Assembly (NCBI GenBank): GCA_903901875.1
Contig: CAIUSO010000036.1
Location: 1-56,240, forward strand
Length of the DNA: 56,240 nucleotides
Direction: 5' to 3'
Origin: an uncultured Geobacteraceae bacterium
GTDB taxonomy: Bacteria; Desulfobacterota; Desulfuromonadia; Geobacterales; Pseudopelobacteraceae
Shown here: in pieces, positions 45,053 through 54,342 of the stretch
How the letters are laid out: every line of letters starts with the position of its first letter
How positions within the stretch are numbered: position 1 is the first letter of the stretch
The notes under the pieces: generated by a model
Seen by the model: the letters and a program-made list of their open reading frames with translations, nothing else
Databases searched by the model: none
What the model was told of the DNA's origin: nothing
Translations under genes and position numbers: made by a program

Positions 45053-48000
45053 ATGGAGAAATACCGTTTTCGAAAAGTTATGGCAGCAAACCGGGGCGAA
45101 ATTGCCATCCGCATTTTTCGTGCCTGTACGGAACTGGGAATTGGCACCGTTGCACTCTATTCCGAAGAGGATAAGTTGTCCCTCCATCGGTACAAGGCCG
45201 ACGAAGCCTATTTGATCGGCAAGGGCAAATCTCCCATCGATGCTTACCTGGGGATCGATGAAATTATCGCCCTGGCTCTGAAGGCTGATGTTGACGCCAT
45301 CCACCCCGGCTACGGATTTCTGGCGGAAAATGCCGAGTTTGCCGAGGAGTGCCGGGTTAACGGCATCACCTTCATCGGACCCACGGCCGAAATGATGCGT
45401 TCCCTCGGTGACAAGGTCTCCGGCAGAAAGGCTGCCATTGCCGCCGGTGTCAACGTAGTTCCCGGCACCGAAAATCCGATTGTTAAAGAGGAAGAGGCAC
45501 TTATTTTTGCCAAGGAACATGGCTATCCGATTATCATCAAGGCCTCCGCCGGTGGCGGGGGACGGGGTATGCGGGTTGCCAACAACAAAAAGGAGCTGCT
45601 GGAAGGTTTGGTGGCAGCCGGAAGCGAGGCAAAAGCATCCTTTGGCAATGCGGAAGTGTTCCTTGAGCGCTATCTGGCCCACCCCAAGCATATCGAAGTA
45701 CAGGTCCTGGGGGACAACTACGGAAATCTGGTACACTTTTTTGACCGTGACTGCTCCGTGCAGCGCCGTCACCAGAAAGTGGTCGAGTTTGCGCCGTCGC
45801 TCTCCCTGACCCAGAGCCAGCGGGAGGAACTCTGTACGGCGGCCCTCAAGATCGCCGGTCATGTGAAATATCGGAACGCCGGGACCATCGAATTTCTCGT
45901 CGATGGCGAGGGGAAACATTACTTCATTGAAATGAATCCCCGCATACAGGTGGAACATACGGTGACCGAAATGATCACCGGTCGGAACCTGGTGCAGAAT
46001 CAGATCCTCGTCGCCTGCGGCCATAAACTCTCTGATCCGGAAATCAACATTCCCTCCCAGAGTGCCATTGACATGCGGGGGTATGCCATCCAGTGCCGTA
46101 TTACCACCGAAGATCCGGCCAACAATTTTTCCCCCGATTTCGGCACCCTGACCACCTATCGTTCCGCCGCTGGGTGCGGTATCCGTCTTGATGCCGGCAA
46201 TGCCTTTTCCGGAGCAAAGATCACTCCCCACTACGACTCTCTGCTGGTGAAGGTCAGTTCCTGGGGGCTGTCATTTTCCGACGCCGCCAACATCATGAAC
46301 CGTGCCCTTCAGGAATTCCGGGTGCGGGGAGTAAAGACCAATATCGGTTTCCTTGAAAATGTTGTCACCCATCCGGTCTTTCTCAAAGGGCAGTGTGATA
46401 CCTCCTTTATCGAAAAGCATCCCGAACTGCTCCGTTTCCGTGAAAAACAGGATCGTGCCAGCAAGGTGCTCAATTTTCTCGGTGAGGTCATCGTCAACGG
46501 TTCCCCCGGCGTCGTCAAGCCGCTCAAATCGGCAGAACTGCTGGAAGCACGGGTTCCCTTTGTGGATTCAACCCGCCCCCGCCCCTCCGGCAGCAAGGAT
46601 CTCTTCATGCAGTTGGGAGCCGAAGGGTTGTCCAAGTGGATACTGGAGCAGAAGAAGCTGCTCCTGACCGATACCACCATGCGCGATGCCCACCAGTCCA
46701 ACCTGGCTACCAGGGTCCGGAGTTATGATCTCATCAAGATTGCCGAGCCCACTTCTTACCTGGGGGCAGACCTGTTCTCCCTCGAATGCTGGGGGGGCGC
46801 AACCTTTGATGTCTCCATGCGCTTTTTGAAGGAAGATCCCTGGCAACGGCTCCACAAACTGTCCGAACTGATTCCCAATATTCTTTTCCAGATGTTGCTG
46901 CGGGGATCGAACGCCGTTGGCTATACCAACTATCCCGATAATGTGGTGCAGAAATTTGTCGAAGAGGCGGCCGATTCCGGTGTGGATATCTTCCGGATTT
47001 TTGACTCCCTCAACTGGACCACCGGTATGAAAGTAGCCATGGATGCGGTGCGGAAGTCGGGGAAAATCTGTGAGGCAGCTATCTGCTACACCGGGGATAT
47101 CACCGATCCGAAGCGTGACAAATACCCCTTGGAGTATTATGTATCCATGGCCAAGGAACTGGAAAACATGGGCGCCCACATTCTTGCCATCAAGGATATG
47201 GCCGGTCTGCTGAAACCGTTCGCAGCCTACAAACTGGTCAAGGCACTCAAGGAGAATGTCGGTATTCCGATCCACCTCCATACCCATGACACCTCATCCA
47301 ATGGCAGTGCCATGCTGCTGAAGGCCAGTGAAGCGGGGGTCGATATTGTGGATGCAGCCCTTTCATCACTTTCCGGTCTGACGGCCCAGCCGAACCTCAA
47401 TGCGCTGGTTGCCGCCCTCGAAGGGAGCGAACGTGACCCCGAAGTGAACGGCCCCGGCTTGCAGAAACTTGCCAACTATTGGGAATCGGTCCGGGACTTC
47501 TATTCCCCCTTTGAGTCCGGTCTTAAAAGCGGTACCGCCGAGGTTTATCACCATGAAATTCCCGGTGGGCAGTACTCCAACTATAAACCACAGGTCGCCG
47601 GTCTGGGCCTCATTGAACGGTGGGATGACTGTAAGGAGATGTACCGTAAGGTCAACATGATGTTTGGTGACATTGTCAAAGTGACCCCTTCGTCAAAGGT
47701 CGTGGGTGATATGGCCATGTTCCTGGTCAAAAACAACCTTGAGCCGGAGGATGTCTTTACCTCCACCGAAGATCTGGCCTTTCCTGAATCGGTGGTCGGC
47801 ATGTTCAAGGGGATGCTTGGCCAGCCGTACCAGGGGTGGCCCGAAGAGCTGCAAAAAATTATTCTTAAAGGGCAACAGCCCATCAGCTGCCGTCCCGGTG
47901 AACTTCTGGAACCGGTAGATTTCGATGAGGAAAAACTGAAACTGGAGGAAAAACTGGGACATCGGGTTGACGACCGGGCCCTGGTATCGGCTATTCTTTA

Positions 48001-48502
48001 CCCCAATGTCTACCCCGAATTCGATCAGCATCGGCAACAATTTTCCGATACGTCGGTCATTCCCACGCCGATATTCTTCTACGGTCTTGAGCCGGGACAG
48101 GAAACCTCCCTGGATATCGAAGCGGGGAAGACGTTGATCATCAAGCTCAACACGGTCGGCAAGGTTCAGCCCGATGGCACGCGCACCGTCTACTTTGAGC
48201 TGAACGGCAATAACCGTTCGGTGGTCATTCGTGACCAGTCGGTCTTGAGCAACGAGGCGGTACGGGTTAAGGCGGATAAACAGAATCCCCTGCATATCGG
48301 GGCACCCATGCCGGGCAAGGTTATCAAGGTCAACGTCAAAGCGGGTGATCTCTTCAAGGCCGGCGATGTGTTGATGGTTACCGAAGCCATGAAAATGGAG
48401 ACCAACATCAAGGCCAAAGCCGATGGTGCCGTCGCCGACGTCAAATTCAAGGAAGGTGAAAAAGTCGAGAAGGAAGATCTGGTAATCGTTATTGTCGAAT
48501 AG
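45053..48502 (+). CDS. pyc: Pyruvate carboxylase
   Basis: This 1149-aa biotin enzyme makes oxaloacetate from pyruvate for TCA-cycle filling. In order it has a biotin carboxylase ATP-grasp domain (about 1-460; KASAGGGGRGMRVA, FIEMNPRIQVEHTVTEMITG), a carboxyltransferase TIM barrel (about 535-810; DTTMRDAHQSNLATRVR), a conserved linker, and a biotinyl domain with the lysine in TEAMKMETNI. Single-chain length is typical. GGGGGAGG precedes ATG 45053. It is monocistronic with a hairpin at its end. Confidence 0.98.
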   Translation: MEKYRFRKVMAANRGEIAIRIFRACTELGIGTVALYSEEDKLSLHRYKADEAYLIGKGKSPIDAYLGIDEIIALALKADVDAIHPGYGFLAENAEFAEECRVNGITFIGPTAEMMRSLGDKVSGRKAAIAAGVNVVPGTENPIVKEEEALIFAKEHGYPIIIKASAGGGGRGMRVANNKKELLEGLVAAGSEAKASFGNAEVFLERYLAHPKHIEVQVLGDNYGNLVHFFDRDCSVQRRHQKVVEFAPSLSLTQSQREELCTAALKIAGHVKYRNAGTIEFLVDGEGKHYFIEMNPRIQVEHTVTEMITGRNLVQNQILVACGHKLSDPEINIPSQSAIDMRGYAIQCRITTEDPANNFSPDFGTLTTYRSAAGCGIRLDAGNAFSGAKITPHYDSLLVKVSSWGLSFSDAANIMNRALQEFRVRGVKTNIGFLENVVTHPVFLKGQCDTSFIEKHPELLRFREKQDRASKVLNFLGEVIVNGSPGVVKPLKSAELLEARVPFVDSTRPRPSGSKDLFMQLGAEGLSKWILEQKKLLLTDTTMRDAHQSNLATRVRSYDLIKIAEPTSYLGADLFSLECWGGATFDVSMRFLKEDPWQRLHKLSELIPNILFQMLLRGSNAVGYTNYPDNVVQKFVEEAADSGVDIFRIFDSLNWTTGMKVAMDAVRKSGKICEAAICYTGDITDPKRDKYPLEYYVSMAKELENMGAHILAIKDMAGLLKPFAAYKLVKALKENVGIPIHLHTHDTSSNGSAMLLKASEAGVDIVDAALSSLSGLTAQPNLNALVAALEGSERDPEVNGPGLQKLANYWESVRDFYSPFESGLKSGTAEVYHHEIPGGQYSNYKPQVAGLGLIERWDDCKEMYRKVNMMFGDIVKVTPSSKVVGDMAMFLVKNNLEPEDVFTSTEDLAFPESVVGMFKGMLGQPYQGWPEELQKIILKGQQPISCRPGELLEPVDFDEEKLKLEEKLGHRVDDRALVSAILYPNVYPEFDQHRQQFSDTSVIPTPIFFYGLEPGQETSLDIEAGKTLIIKLNTVGKVQPDGTRTVYFELNGNNRSVVIRDQSVLSNEAVRVKADKQNPLHIGAPMPGKVIKVNVKAGDLFKAGDVLMVTEAMKMETNIKAKADGAVADVKFKEGEKVEKEDLVIVIVE

Positions 48503-48518
48503 GATGTAATCATATTGT

Positions 48519-48543
48519 CGGGGCACCCCTTGCGGGTGCCCCG
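48519..48543 (+). terminator. Hairpin terminator after pyc
   Basis: CGGGGCACCC and GGGTGCCCCG form a ten-base-pair stem with loop CTTGC, starting 17 bases after the stop. The following sequence is only moderately T-rich. Confidence 0.7.
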
Positions 48544-48606
48544 GTTCTGATGGTAATTTTGTTAACGACGTGTGGCAGATCGCCCCGTCCCCCTGCAAAC
48601 AAGCTT

Positions 48607-48635
48607 TTGACTCCTTCACTTCCCTGGCGTATAAT
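48607..48635 (+). promoter_or_regulatory. Near-consensus sigma-70 promoter of glnD
   Basis: TTGACT (48607-48612), a 17-base spacer and TATAAT (48630-48635), about 60 bases before the glnD start. Confidence 0.85.
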
Positions 48636-48695
48636 GCCCCCCACTCACGGTCGTCACTGTCGCCTGCCGCACCTATCCTATCGTAAGGAAATCAC

Positions 48696-51407
48696 ATGCA
48701 ATTCTATATTGATCCCTATTTTCCCGATACCATTGATGCCGTTGGTGATGCCGGAATGGCCGGTTTTAATGAAAAGCGCCCACTCTACCTCTCGGGATGT
48801 AAAAACTTTCTCAACAAATACCGTGAAGAAATCAGGCAGCTGCATCAGGGGGGTGCCAGTGGCACGGACGTAACCCATCTGCTCTGCGACATGATGGATG
48901 AGCTGCACAATAAACTCTTCCTCTCGATTGTGTATGATATCGGTGGGGGGGATGGCATGTTGGAGCACATTACCCTGGTGGCGGTGGGAGGCTACGGCCG
49001 GGGGGAACTTAACCCGTTCTCCGACATCGATATCATGTTCCTTCATGACGGCACCCTGCCGGTGTCGACCGTTGAGGATATTGCCCAGAAACTGCTCTAC
49101 TTTCTCTGGGACATGAAGCTTGATGTGGGGTATTCGGTGCGGAAAACCTCCGACTGCATCGAAATGGCAGCCATGGATGGCACCGTAAAAACCGCACTCA
49201 TGGATTCCCGCTTTCTATCGGGGAGTCGCCCGCTCTTTGCGTTACTCTCCAAAACAATCTTCGGTCAAATTCTTCCCAAATCAAGTGATTCATTTATCAA
49301 GGAAAAAGTTGCCGACATGAAGAGCCGCCGGGAAAAATACGGCTCTACGGTCTACCTCCTGGAACCGAACCTGAAAGAGGGTGAGGGGGGGCTTCGGGAC
49401 CTGCAGACCGCAATGTGGGTTGCCCGGGTCAAGTACAAATTTACCGAACTTCGTGAACTGATTATCAAGGGGATTGCCAATGAAGAGGAGCTTGAAATCT
49501 ATCACAGTGCCCTCGACTATCTCTGGAGAATCCGCAACGAACTCCACCATTTCAATGGACGAAAAAACGATCAGCTCACCTTTGATGCCCAGGTTCATCT
49601 GGCCCGGTTCCTCGGTTATACCGATGGTGAACGGGTGTTGGCGGTTGAAGACTTCATGCGGGATTATTACCGCCATGCCAACAAAGTGGAACATTTTACC
49701 TCAAGCCTGATCTCCCGCTGTATCTGGCGCGACGAGGGTGCACTGAAAATACTTGGCTACTTTGTCAGGAGACCGGTGGGGGAGGGGTGCTTTATTTTGA
49801 AGGGGGAGCTGATCATACCCGATGAATCAATCATCGAGAAGAACCCTCCGGTACTGATGAACATATTTGAACTCTCCCACAAGCATGGGGTGAACCTGAG
49901 TATCAGGGTGAAAGGGCTGATCAGGAAAAATCTGTCCCTGATCAACGACAAGTTTCGCCGTAATCGTGAGGTCAATCATTCCTTTCTCAATATCCTTCGC
50001 TCGACCAAGGGGGTTGCCGATACCCTGCGACTGATGCACCATCTGGAATTTCTCAACCGGTTCATTCCCGAATTTGAACATATTTACTGTAAGGTACAAC
50101 ATGACATGTACCATATCTATACGGTTGATATTCATACCCTCTTTGCCGTTGAACAGGTTGAAGGGATCCTCAATGGTACCAGTAAGGGGATTATGCCCCT
50201 TCCGTGCAGTATTGCCTCCCAGATTGGCAAGCCAGAGCTGCTGATATTATCGGTGCTCTTTCATGATATCGGCAAGGGGTCCGGCGGGGGGCATGCCGAA
50301 AAGGGAGCCGCCATGATGCCGACCATTGCCCGGAGGCTGGGGTTGTCGAAGGAAGACAGCGAGCGTCTTGAGTTTCTGGTGCGCCACCATCTGCTCTATG
50401 CCCACATATCCCAACGTCGCGATTTGAACGATGAAAAAATGATCGCCCAGTTTGCCCGTCAGATGGTCACCAGTGAAAACCTTAAAATGCTCTACCTGTT
50501 GACGGTAGCCGATGTCCGGGCCGTCGGTTCCGATGTCTGGTCCACCTGGAAGGCGTCCCTGTTCCAGGAACTGTATGAAAAGGCCTTCGGCATCCTTGAT
50601 CGGGGCGGCTTCCAGCTTGAGGCCAGCAGCGAGCGGGTTAACTCGGTCATCAAGAAGGTTGCCGATATTCTCGACAGCGAAATTCCGGTGGAGAAAATCC
50701 GTCAGGAAATGAAGGCCATGCCGGTACGTCTGCTCCTTTCCAATGCGGCACCGCTGATTGCCGAACAGGTTCGCCTGCTGCGGGGTATCGAACATTCCGA
50801 TATGCTGCTCCGGGTCACCCACCAACCGGAGAGCGGCTATTCGGAGTATACCATCTGCGCCCACGACATGCCGGGACTCTTCTCCCGTATCACCGGTGTC
50901 ATGGCGGCAAACGGCATCAACATCCTGGGTGCGCAGATTAACACCAGCAAAAACGGCAAGGTTCTGGACATCCTCCAGGTCAATACTCCCCAGGGGAATC
51001 TGATGACCGATACGTCACGCTGGGAGAAGATAGATCAGGACATGCACCAGGTGCTCCATGGCGAAGTCCGGGTTTCAACCCTTGTTGCAAAGCGGAAGCG
51101 GCCAACCTTGCTGACGGTCCGTCCCGCTCCCCGTTTTGCCACCAAGGTTGATTTCGACAATGAGGTGTCCGAGGAATACACGGTCATTGATATCCTCACC
51201 CATGATAAGGTGGGGCTGCTCTATCTGATTACCAGCACCCTTGCCGAGATGGGGCTGTATATTGGTGTTTCAAAGATATCAACCAAGGTTGACCAGGTGG
51301 CCGATGTATTTTACGTGCGGGATATCTTCGGTCAAAAGATAACCGCACCGGAAAAGCTCAGTGAAATCGGTGCCAAGATGATCAGTGCCATTGATGAGTG
51401 GGTGTAA
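48696..51407 (+). CDS. glnD: [Protein-PII] uridylyltransferase/uridylyl-removing enzyme
   Basis: This 903-aa nitrogen sensor modifies PII proteins in response to glutamine. The nucleotidyltransferase motif GGYGRGELNPFSDIDIMF lies at about residues 98-115, the HD hydrolase domain (LFHDIGKGSGGGHAEKGA) at about 517-535, and two ACT domains at the C-terminus (about 720-790 and 825-900; HDMPGLFSRITGVMA and HDKVGLLYLITSTLAE) bind glutamine. ATG 48696 follows TAAGGAA. It links to sigma-54 nitrogen control in general, though no direct link to the sigma-54 unit in this window is shown. Confidence 0.97.
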   Translation: MQFYIDPYFPDTIDAVGDAGMAGFNEKRPLYLSGCKNFLNKYREEIRQLHQGGASGTDVTHLLCDMMDELHNKLFLSIVYDIGGGDGMLEHITLVAVGGYGRGELNPFSDIDIMFLHDGTLPVSTVEDIAQKLLYFLWDMKLDVGYSVRKTSDCIEMAAMDGTVKTALMDSRFLSGSRPLFALLSKTIFGQILPKSSDSFIKEKVADMKSRREKYGSTVYLLEPNLKEGEGGLRDLQTAMWVARVKYKFTELRELIIKGIANEEELEIYHSALDYLWRIRNELHHFNGRKNDQLTFDAQVHLARFLGYTDGERVLAVEDFMRDYYRHANKVEHFTSSLISRCIWRDEGALKILGYFVRRPVGEGCFILKGELIIPDESIIEKNPPVLMNIFELSHKHGVNLSIRVKGLIRKNLSLINDKFRRNREVNHSFLNILRSTKGVADTLRLMHHLEFLNRFIPEFEHIYCKVQHDMYHIYTVDIHTLFAVEQVEGILNGTSKGIMPLPCSIASQIGKPELLILSVLFHDIGKGSGGGHAEKGAAMMPTIARRLGLSKEDSERLEFLVRHHLLYAHISQRRDLNDEKMIAQFARQMVTSENLKMLYLLTVADVRAVGSDVWSTWKASLFQELYEKAFGILDRGGFQLEASSERVNSVIKKVADILDSEIPVEKIRQEMKAMPVRLLLSNAAPLIAEQVRLLRGIEHSDMLLRVTHQPESGYSEYTICAHDMPGLFSRITGVMAANGINILGAQINTSKNGKVLDILQVNTPQGNLMTDTSRWEKIDQDMHQVLHGEVRVSTLVAKRKRPTLLTVRPAPRFATKVDFDNEVSEEYTVIDILTHDKVGLLYLITSTLAEMGLYIGVSKISTKVDQVADVFYVRDIFGQKITAPEKLSEIGAKMISAIDEWV

Positions 51408-51439
51408 GAGCAGAAGGTATTGGGGACCGGGAGGTACAT

Positions 51440-52327
51440 ATGAACGACTTTCTTGATCTCTTTATCTCCTATCTGACGGTGGAAAAGGGGCTGTCAGAAA
51501 ATACCCGGAATGCTTACAGTCACGATCTGGTCAGGTATCTGGACTTTCTGGAAAAATCAGACCGGATGAAACCTTGCGACATCTGTTCCTCGGATGTTGC
51601 CGCATTTCTTGCCACCTTGCAGGCTGCCCGGATCGGTGCCCGGAGTCGGGCTCGCTCTCTTTCGGCCATTCGGATGTTTCATAAATTCCTGATGATTGAA
51701 AACTATGCCGAAAGCAACCCGGCCACAATTATTGAAGCACCCCGCATGGTCCGTAAACTTCCCCAGTTTCTCGATGGCCGCGAAGTGGACGCCCTGCTTG
51801 CCGCCTGTGAGGGGGAACGAGGGGAAGACCGACGCGATGGGGCGATGCTGGAATTGCTCTACGCTACCGGTGTGCGGGTTTCCGAGCTGGTTCATCTGAA
51901 GGTGCGGGAGGTGAATCTGGATGCCGGGTATCTGTTGACCATGGGGAAGGGGAGCAAGGAACGGTTGGTGCCGATTGGTGAAGCGGCGCGGCATCGGTGC
52001 GGTATCTATCTTGCCACGGTCAGACCACTTCTCGATCCCTCCGGGAAAAATCCCTACCTGTTTCTTTCTCGACTCGGCACAGCCATGAGTCGTCAGGCTT
52101 TTTGGTATCTCATCAAGAAAAGGGCCTCACAGGCCGCCATCCGTAAAAATATTTCTCCCCACACATTACGTCACTCCTTTGCCACCCACCTGCTTGAAAA
52201 CGGTGCCGACCTGCGCAGCGTGCAGGTAATGCTCGGCCATGCTGACCTTTCCAGCACCCAGATCTACACCCACGTGACCCGCGAACGCCTGAAACGCCTC
52301 CATCAACAAATCCATCCTCGGGGCTGA
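51440..52327 (+). CDS. xerD: Tyrosine recombinase XerC/XerD
   Basis: This 295-aa site-specific recombinase has an N-terminal SAM-like domain (FISYLTVEKGLSENTRNAYSHDL) and a catalytic domain containing the Arg of ATGVRVSELV, HTLRHSFATHLL, LGHADLSSTQIYTHV (His and nucleophilic Tyr). It probably resolves chromosome dimers at dif. ATG 51440 is preceded by GGGAGG, 32 bases after glnD, so it may be co-transcribed with glnD. XerC and XerD are hard to separate by eye; XerD is the better guess from length and starting motif. Confidence 0.88.
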   Translation: MNDFLDLFISYLTVEKGLSENTRNAYSHDLVRYLDFLEKSDRMKPCDICSSDVAAFLATLQAARIGARSRARSLSAIRMFHKFLMIENYAESNPATIIEAPRMVRKLPQFLDGREVDALLAACEGERGEDRRDGAMLELLYATGVRVSELVHLKVREVNLDAGYLLTMGKGSKERLVPIGEAARHRCGIYLATVRPLLDPSGKNPYLFLSRLGTAMSRQAFWYLIKKRASQAAIRKNISPHTLRHSFATHLLENGADLRSVQVMLGHADLSSTQIYTHVTRERLKRLHQQIHPRG

Positions 52328-52603
52328 TTTTGCCCCATTCGATTATTTCCACACCATAAGCCACATATCACCTGTGTTTGAGAATAAGAACAAAGATTTA
52401 TTTCGTTTTTTCGTGGTTCACCCGCTTTTGTAGAATAATTGTAATTTTTAATTAAATTTTAAAAATAGTAAAATTCATGCTCAGTGCAGCCTCCGCAGCA
52501 GATCCCCCCAAAGAATTTTTCTCAAAATGACCATTAAAGATAAAATTATTAAAATCCATATTAATTCAGATAGTTAGGTTTGCTATTGGTGCGTGTGCGT
52601 CAA
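52328..52603. other. AT-rich intergenic stretch
   Basis: No credible gene, terminator or structured RNA is visible. The middle part (about 52380-52580) is markedly richer in A and T than the flanks. It marks the border between the conserved glnD-xerD region and the fibre-like accessory region. Confidence 0.6.
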
Positions 52604-53093
52604 GGTAGTGGGTATAGTGTCACCGGATCTGGAAACGGTGTCGAAGGGACCAGTGCCAACACCCCATCAACAATTGTCAAGCGTGACGCATCCGGCAACT
52701 TTAGCACCGGCACCATCACCGGTAACATCACCGGATCGGCCGGCAGTTTGAGTGCCGCGTCCATACTTCCCGCCGGCACCACTGCCATGACGCAGTCCAC
52801 CTCCGACAACAGTATCAAAGTTGCCACCACAGCTTATGCCGATTCCGCAGCCAGAAATGCGGTTATCGGTGCCGTATCGGCCAAGGCTGCCAGCGGCACC
52901 AATGCCGATATTACCGGTCTGACGGAGGTAACTGTCGTCACGGCATCTCAAGGTAATGGGTTGACCTTGTCAACTCCAAAACTCCCCCTTTCCCCGTTAT
53001 CAGATTTCGGGGATTGACGGTGCACCTAATTCCATCATTCTGTCCAGCTATGTGGTTGTAGGGTTTAAGGTGACGGATTGGACAGAGTACTGA
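52604..53093 (+). pseudogene. Remnant of a fibre-like gene, C-terminus split by frameshift
   Basis: The frame from 52604 encodes repeats like those of the gene at 54343 (IVKRDASGNF, NITGSAGSLSA, KVATTAYADSA, AKAASGTNADITGLT). It ends at a TGA at 53016-53018 after a run of five C (52984-52988). Removing one C continues it in another frame as PFPRYQISGIDGAPNSIILS and then SYVVVGFKVTDWTEY, to TGA 53091-53093, a plausible hydrophobic C-terminus. There is no signal peptide, no ribosome binding site and no N-terminal domain. This is therefore most likely the decayed 3' end of a paralogue of the downstream gene. A sequencing error in the C-run would still leave a truncated gene. Confidence 0.75.
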
Positions 53094-53100
53094 AGGTGTT

Positions 53101-53258
53101 CAAAATGGGTAGGTGGGTGGATGTTTTGACCAGGCGGAAAAAACTCTGTGATAGTGTAAAATTGACTAATCACAGATAAAAAAATAGAAATGAGAGGTTT
53201 GACATTTTTTTATTGCGTCACAAATTCTTCCATGATTAACAGATCATGTGTAAGAAAT
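53101..53258 (+). repeat. Upstream module, copy 1
   Basis: These 158 bases are clearly similar to 54048-54205: shared blocks are CAAAATGG, TTTTGAC.AGG.G.A, TGATA.TGTAAAAT, AGAGGTTT and ATTTTTTTATTGC..CACAAAT. The copy ends 68 bases before the OmpH-like gene. It contains TTGACA at 53199-53204 but no convincing -10 box. Confidence 0.75.
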
Positions 53259-53326
53259 AAAGCGGTCACGCAGGCGTGGCTGCTGATTCCGTTGTGGAAA
53301 CTAAGCCTAAGAAAAAGGAGCGCGTT

Positions 53327-53860
53327 ATGAGATGTGGATTGATTGTTTTTCTGGTAGCGGCAAGTATCGGTTTATGTGCTGGCAATAGCAAGGCTGGTGA
53401 GCTTAAAATTGGTCATGTCGATTTACAGCGGCTTGTTGCCCAGAGTGAAGCGGGAAAAGCCGTCAGTAAGCTCTATGCAGAGAAACAGAAAAAATATCAG
53501 GACGATATAGATGCGCGGACTGAAAAACTGAAAATATTGAAAAGTGAGCTTGAAAAGGAAGGAAAATTGCTGAAAACCGGAGAGCAGCCATCCATAGAAC
53601 TGCTCAGGAAGAATCAAGAGTACGGGTTTCAGAGTCGGGAACTGCAGCAATTGTCCGGTGTGTATCAGAATGAGCTCAAAATATCCGACACAGAAATGAT
53701 CAATGAAGTTATGATAAGGCTGGCTCCGATACTGCAAGCGTATGTGCAAAAACATGGCTTTGATTATATTATCCGGGGGGGGGAAGTCCTCCTGTATGCG
53801 AGTAGCACCCGTGACATAACGGATGATCTGCTTAAAGAGTTCAATAATTCCATAAAGTGA
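53327..53860 (+). CDS. OmpH/Skp-like periplasmic chaperone
   Basis: This 177-aa protein has a signal peptide (MRCGLIVFLVAASIGLCAGNSKA, cleavage near 23), then the OmpH start KIGHVDLQRLVAQSEAGKAV, a long charged coiled coil (about 45-120) and a terminal domain (YVQKHGFDYIIRGGEVLLYA...DITDDLL). Skp-type proteins hold unfolded outer-membrane or secreted proteins. The frame extends 17 codons upstream, but ATG 53327 has AAGGAG six bases upstream and starts the signal peptide. It stands alone, away from bamA/lpxD, and next to a secreted fibre-like gene with which it shares an upstream module, suggesting a dedicated chaperone (inference). Confidence 0.85.
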   Translation: MRCGLIVFLVAASIGLCAGNSKAGELKIGHVDLQRLVAQSEAGKAVSKLYAEKQKKYQDDIDARTEKLKILKSELEKEGKLLKTGEQPSIELLRKNQEYGFQSRELQQLSGVYQNELKISDTEMINEVMIRLAPILQAYVQKHGFDYIIRGGEVLLYASSTRDITDDLLKEFNNSIK

Positions 53861-53948
53861 TCATTCACTACTATCCCCCTCGGCCTGAATTTTAATGGCA
53901 CAGTAATCTCCATACTTTCTCATCCTCCTCCTTATATAAAGCTCCTTC

Positions 53949-53987
53949 ACGTATGGGTCCCCCGGTTTTGCCGGGGGACCCATACGT
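53949..53987. repeat. Perfect 17-bp-stem hairpin
   Basis: The left arm ACGTATGGGTCCCCCGG (53949-53965) and its exact complement (53971-53987) flank the loop TTTTG. No U-tract follows on either strand. It lies 89 bases after the OmpH-like gene; terminator or palindromic repeat are both possible. The rest of 53861-54047 shows no gene. Confidence 0.75.
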
Positions 53988-54047
53988 ATCTATGCAATAG
54001 CTCCAATTGCCAGCCTCCTGACCCGCCGTGCTGTGTCTTCAGGTATC

Positions 54048-54205
54048 CAAAATGGCTATTCTGGTGGGCATTTTGACTAGGTGAAGAAAATGAATCTGAT
54101 AATGTAAAATAGTGTAATCGTAAATAAATAAATAAAAATTAGAGGTTTATTATTTTTTTATTGCAGCACAAATCTCCGCTGATTATAGGTCAGGTGCAAG
54201 AGAAG
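54048..54205 (+). repeat. Upstream module, copy 2
   Basis: This is a diverged direct repeat of 53101-53258 with the same overall length (158 bases). It ends 137 bases before the fibre-like gene. The AT-rich core AGAGGTTTATTATTTTTTTA is the best conserved part, so it may hold a shared promoter or regulator site; this is inferred from conservation between the two copies only. Confidence 0.75.
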
Positions 54206-54342
54206 GTGGGGGAGGTGGGCGGTGATATTTCGCCCCATGCAAGCTCCAGATTAAGCACTCATTCTGCCTTCAAATTGTAACAAACAGAACTCTTCTGGGT
54301 GTGTATTGCCCAAAACATTTTTTTGAGAGCGGAGGGCTCGAT

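Noticed and set aside
45023..46231. 402-codon open frame on the minus strand
   Set aside because: It is antisense to the biotin carboxylase domain of pyc, and its composition is typical of a shadow frame.
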